Assembly: GCA_023935145.1 (NCBI GenBank)
Contig: CM043698.1
Span: 145,323,625 to 145,387,624, forward strand
Reading direction: 5' to 3'
Length of the DNA: 64,000 nt
Origin: Bretschneidera sinensis
Taxonomy: Eukaryota; Streptophyta; Magnoliopsida; Brassicales; Akaniaceae
How positions within the stretch are numbered: position 1 is the stretch's first letter; each line of letters begins with the position of its first letter. Below, piece by piece: positions 60,241 through 64,000 of this stretch. Under the pieces are notes generated by a model that was not told the DNA's origin, did not search any database, and was given only the letters and a program-made list of their open reading frames with translations. The translations under genes were made by a program, and so were the position numbers.

Positions 60241-63200
60241 ATGGGTTGCCTTTGTTGCAAGCCCTCCGCTATTGAAGATAGCAAAGATAGCCCGAGAGAG
60301 CGTCTGTCCAGCAAGACCTCATCGGAGTTGCGGGTGTCCAGAGCCACTTCTTCCAGGAGGGAAGAAGCATACCGTGCAAAGGATCGATATGATAGTAATG
60401 ATGGGAGAGCAATGTTGATTGATAAGCAAGTGAATGGGTCCGTTCGATTACATGCGGGTAATTTTGATAGGAAGAGGGAGAAGATGGAGTGTGTTGTTGC
60501 TCAACATCCAGGACTGGGTAGTATTCCAAAAGCTACAGAAGGGGAGCAGGTTGCAGCAGGGTGGCCTGCCTGGCTAGCTGCAGTGGCTGGAGAAGCTATC
60601 AGGGGTTGGGTACCACGGCGCGCCGATTCTTTTGAGAAGTTGGATAAAGTATGCTCCTTTCTTGATTTCTTATATTATATATTGTTGTTATGGTGCCAAT
60701 TTAATATTTTTAATGATCAGTTCTTTATTGGTCGATTCCTAAGTTTTTCTTTCTTCCAATTTTTAAATGATTGAGATTTAACTTAGACGCTAGTCCATTG
60801 TAAATGGAGTTCCTTGTGATTGAGTTAGTAGCCATTCCTGATACATGGTATGGTGTTTCAGCATTTTTACATGTGAGCAAATTGGTTATGTTTGTATTGG
60901 GGCAAAACTCTATCTGCCTCCATCATCTCTCATTTCATAAAAAAAAAAAAACGAAGTTCCAGTTGAGAAAGTAACTTATCAAAGACGGTATGGTCTAAAG
61001 GATCGTAGCATTCAATAGATTTAGGTTTCAAATTTGGTGAGAACCTCGAAAATTGTCCATAGTCTAGAAGGTGAAACCGAAATAAATAGAAAAAGTTGAA
61101 CTTTCATGGTCTCTGTATATAATTGTACCTTGGTATAGGAATATCATTAAGGAATCAGAGAATCATAGGATTAAGGAAACCCGACTACATGCATTTGAAT
61201 TTAAAACATTGAGTCACAGAGAAATAGCACATAGATATATGGTGGGGTTATGTTTATGAATGACAATTGCTAAAAAATTTTCTGGCGCATAATATTTTTA
61301 ATCACTGAATATCCTTAATTTTTGATTCAAGAGAAGGCATTGTTTACACTTAGATGGCTAAAATTATTTCATAAATCCCCTTGCCCTTGTTCTTAGAAGT
61401 ACATTGAAGATGGTTATACTAGTATTTGAGTATTTATTTTTAAAATATTCAAATTTTGAATCTGTATTGAAGATTATCCGAGAAGCATCAGCATTTGGAG
61501 TTATAGATTTTTGAAGAAATGTTCATGCTGACTTTTCAGAGTCTCGTATATATGGTGTTTCTCAGTGGTGTCTCACTGTCTCTGTAGATAGAAAATTCAA
61601 CTACTTGCAGACAAATGATTTACTGTTAAAAGAAAACAAAAGTGCATGTGAGCCAACAGTTAAAAATTTCTCTGTGTATATGCATGCATACTTGCTCATC
61701 AGTAATTGACTAAGTAGGGTTTAGAAGATGAATATTATCCAAAACTCTGCCTTATTATGCTTGGGGTCTTGTGGTACACAGGTAGTTTAAACTTGTGACA
61801 AGGTTGGTGGAATTCAGATGCCAGTTTATAACCTGTAGTTGAAATTAATTCGGAAGTTAAGGTAGAATGATGAAAAAATATTTATATTTCCAACCTGAAA
61901 TGGTTGGATTACTGATTATTTATTATTATTATGTTCAAATCTTCTGGGTTGAAGAGTGAAGTACTTGTTGTCTTTAAACCTTGAGCTCTTGAAGAATTTA
62001 ACAGTGTGTACATAATTTATGGGGAAACCGTATTCTACTGGTCCATTTCATCCAACCCCTCCTTTTATTTTGTGGGACAAGTCTACTCTCTCATCTCTTT
62101 GGACAATGCTTAGAAGTTTCATCCATTTCTTTTCTGAATACTTTGGGCTTCAACCAACCAAATTCCCGGAACTTGGAAATTTAAAAGGTATTCGTACGGG
62201 ATTAAATAAGATCACATCATTTTATCTTACAGTTAGTTATCATAATATCTCTTAGGTTGTTACCTGATGTTGTCCAACGTCAACTCTAAGTTGAATTTCT
62301 ATTGGCTGGTTTTGGCATGTAGTATGATGACATGTATTTTATGCAGATTGGTCAGGGAACTTACAGTAATGTTTATAGGGCTCGTGATCTTGATCAAAAG
62401 AAAATTGTTGCTCTGAAGAAAGTAAGATTTGATAACCTGGAGCCTGAGAGTGTTCGCTTTATGGCAAGAGAAATTCATATTCTGCGTCAGCTTGATCATC
62501 CGAATGTCATAAAGCTGGAAGGTCTAGTTACATCAAGGATGTCTTGCAGCTTGTATCTTGTTTTCGAGTACATGGAACATGATTTGGCAGGGCTAGCCTC
62601 ACACCCTGGCCTGAAATTTTCAGAGGCCCAGGTACTTGTGAAAGGTTTTGTCTCATTTTCTATAACTGCAACTTAGTATATTTTTAAGTTTTTATAATTT
62701 GTCAAAAAATATATTTTTAAGTTTCTGTCCTCTATAACTGCAGTTCAATGTGATGGTTCAACTTAATAGGCTTCCCAAGCATTATTATCCGTTGTTTCTT
62801 CCTTTTATATTTTTTTAATGTAGCGGTTATCTGGAAACTACCCTCTTTAATCTAGAAATTCTTAGGTATTATGTTTGCACCATTCTTGTTTTCTTTTGAT
62901 TGCAACCTTTGAGGCCTTTTTTAAAAAAAAAAAGTTGTTGGCAGGTGAAATGTTACTTGCAGCAGCTTTTACGTGGACTAGATCATTGCCACAGCCGTGG
63001 TGTCCTACATCGTGACATAAAGGGATCAAACCTTCTAATCGACAACGATGGCATCTTGAAAATTGCAGACTTTGGTCTGGCAAGTTTTTTTGATCCCCAT
63101 CAAAGTCAGCCTTTGACAAGTCGTGTTGTAACTCTTTGGTACCGGCCACCAGAACTTTTACTTGGAGCAACTTACTATGGGACTGCTGTCGATTTATGGA

Positions 63201-63262
63201 GTACGGGTTGCATACTTGCTGAACTGTATGCTGGCAAGCCTATTATGCCTGGAAGAACTGAG
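60241..63262 (+). CDS. CDK-like Ser/Thr kinase with N-terminal MGC lipidation motif (At1g54610/IBS1 type), 3' end outside window
   Basis: This is a protein serine/threonine kinase of the CDK-related plant group that includes At1g54610, At1g09600 and IBS1. Three coding exons are visible and join in phase 0: 60241-60648, 62347-62631 and 62945-63262, giving 337 residues so far. MGCLCCK at the N-terminus fits N-myristoylation plus palmitoylation and thus membrane attachment. Residues 2-136 are otherwise a variable, charged region ending GWVPRRADSFEKLDK, which is family-typical. The kinase motifs are GQGTYSNV (138-145), catalytic K160 in VALKK, the PSTAIRE-helix counterpart LEPESVRFMAREI, HRDIKGSNLL with D255, DFGLA with D273, and RPPELLLG. 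The visible part ends at GKPIMPGRTE. The remaining exons (VEQL-type lobe and C-terminus) are not found up to 64000. Nothing suggests a pseudogene. Confidence 0.93.
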
Positions 63263-64000
63263 GTACTTTCTCTTTCTTTAATAAGAAAATCTGTGGTTTT
63301 GTAGCCAACATGTAAACTCTTGCTGATCGCTCTTACTGTTCCATGATAACTTTATGGTGCAATGAATAATATCATCGTTGGAGAAATAGCCATGCTTTGC
63401 AGTCATTAGAACTCCAAACAGAATATTGGATTGACCCAGGAGTTGGTTAAAAGCAGAAGTACTTGAGTCCTTAAAAGGTTTGTTATAGTGATAATGCAAG
63501 TCTTTGTAGTATTAATGTACTTTAGTCCAGTTCGTTAAGAAAGAAAAGGAGAGAAGAAGACTGTGACAGTAGAACCCACTAAACACGGCCTAAATCGAGA
63601 ATTAAATGAAATTATCAGACTACCATTAACTTAGAAAGCATTTGTTGCGTTTTTGCTCAGCTGGGAGTTGAAGAACGAGGAACAGAATTTGGAAGGGAAG
63701 TCTCTTCTTGATATATCATTGTAAAAGTGCTTTCACAGTGCTTGTTATTTTGTTGAAGTGTCTCACAACTATGTGCATGTTCCATTTTTTTATCGGCATT
63801 ATTAGAGGATCTTGGTAATAATATTATATAAACTCCTTGGCAAGGGATAAGGAGGCTTTTATTTGCTCTTGTGTCTTCTTGGCCGGTGGAGAGGTGGTGT
63901 GGGGGTTCCATTCATCCAGAATGCCCACGATTGCTTGATTCAAATATTTGGTTGCCTTTTTGAAAAGATCTACATTGCTTGGGTGGATTTGAGTCAAGTA

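Noticed and set aside
62019..62255. 78-codon plus-strand frame in kinase intron 1
   Set aside because: It does not extend the kinase frame and has no family features; intronic chance frame.
1..64000. tRNA, rRNA, miRNA precursors and CRISPR arrays
   Set aside because: I looked for tRNA T-loop words, known conserved miRNA sequences and spaced short repeats and saw none I could support by eye.

Overview
The window is nuclear DNA of a dicotyledonous plant. It is AT-rich, its genes have many spliced exons with GT-AG introns, and it carries plant-only families: a CC-NB-LRR immune receptor, a type 3 metallothionein, a PHO2-family E2 enzyme and a MUCI70-type glycosyltransferase. LTR retrotransposons and MITE-like elements lie between and inside the genes. 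I cannot name the species from sequence alone.

Left third (1-24 kb): the edge holds the 5' end of a minus-strand LTR retrotransposon (LTR 347-852, primer-binding site 333-344), next to a broken RING-H2 gene (861-1236). A single-exon CC-NB-LRR receptor follows (4210-7077, +). Behind it lies a decayed exostosin (GT47) gene with an internal tandem duplication (8501-9750, +). Next is a DUF2921 membrane-protein pseudogene (11721-14511, -), one of whose frameshifts coincides with a 64-bp tandem duplication. The large UBC25/26-type ubiquitin-conjugating enzyme gene (16216-23412, -) has seven coding exons giving 696 codons in frame. Its intron 6 carries a MITE with long terminal inverted repeats.

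Middle (24-45 kb): an AT-rich gene-poor stretch contains a foldback element (about 27441-28358) and a solo LTR with a perfect 5-bp target duplication (29224-29701). After it come a type 3 metallothionein (30340-31492, +, three exons), the copper chaperone COX17 (32418-32660, -), a small four-helix membrane protein (36086-36520, -) and the MUCI70-like Golgi glycosyltransferase (39026-44058, -, nine exons, 596 aa), which carries a second MITE in an intron.

Right third (45-64 kb): a tandem array of roughly 255-bp monomers (45.1-53.1 kb) is split by an older LTR-like insertion, which is itself split by a younger Copia element (47089-52333) with two 827-bp LTRs. That element has lost most of its reverse transcriptase. 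Inverted copies of the monomer follow the array, which suggests a decayed foldback transposon. After about 6 kb of AT-rich DNA, the window ends inside a CDK-like serine/threonine kinase gene with an N-terminal MGC lipidation motif (60241 to beyond 64000, +).

The live genes do not form a pathway and sit together only as ordinary plant neighbours. I found no convincing new biological system. The most informative structures are the three-level nested insertion, the possible foldback element around it, and the internally duplicated GT47 pseudogene.
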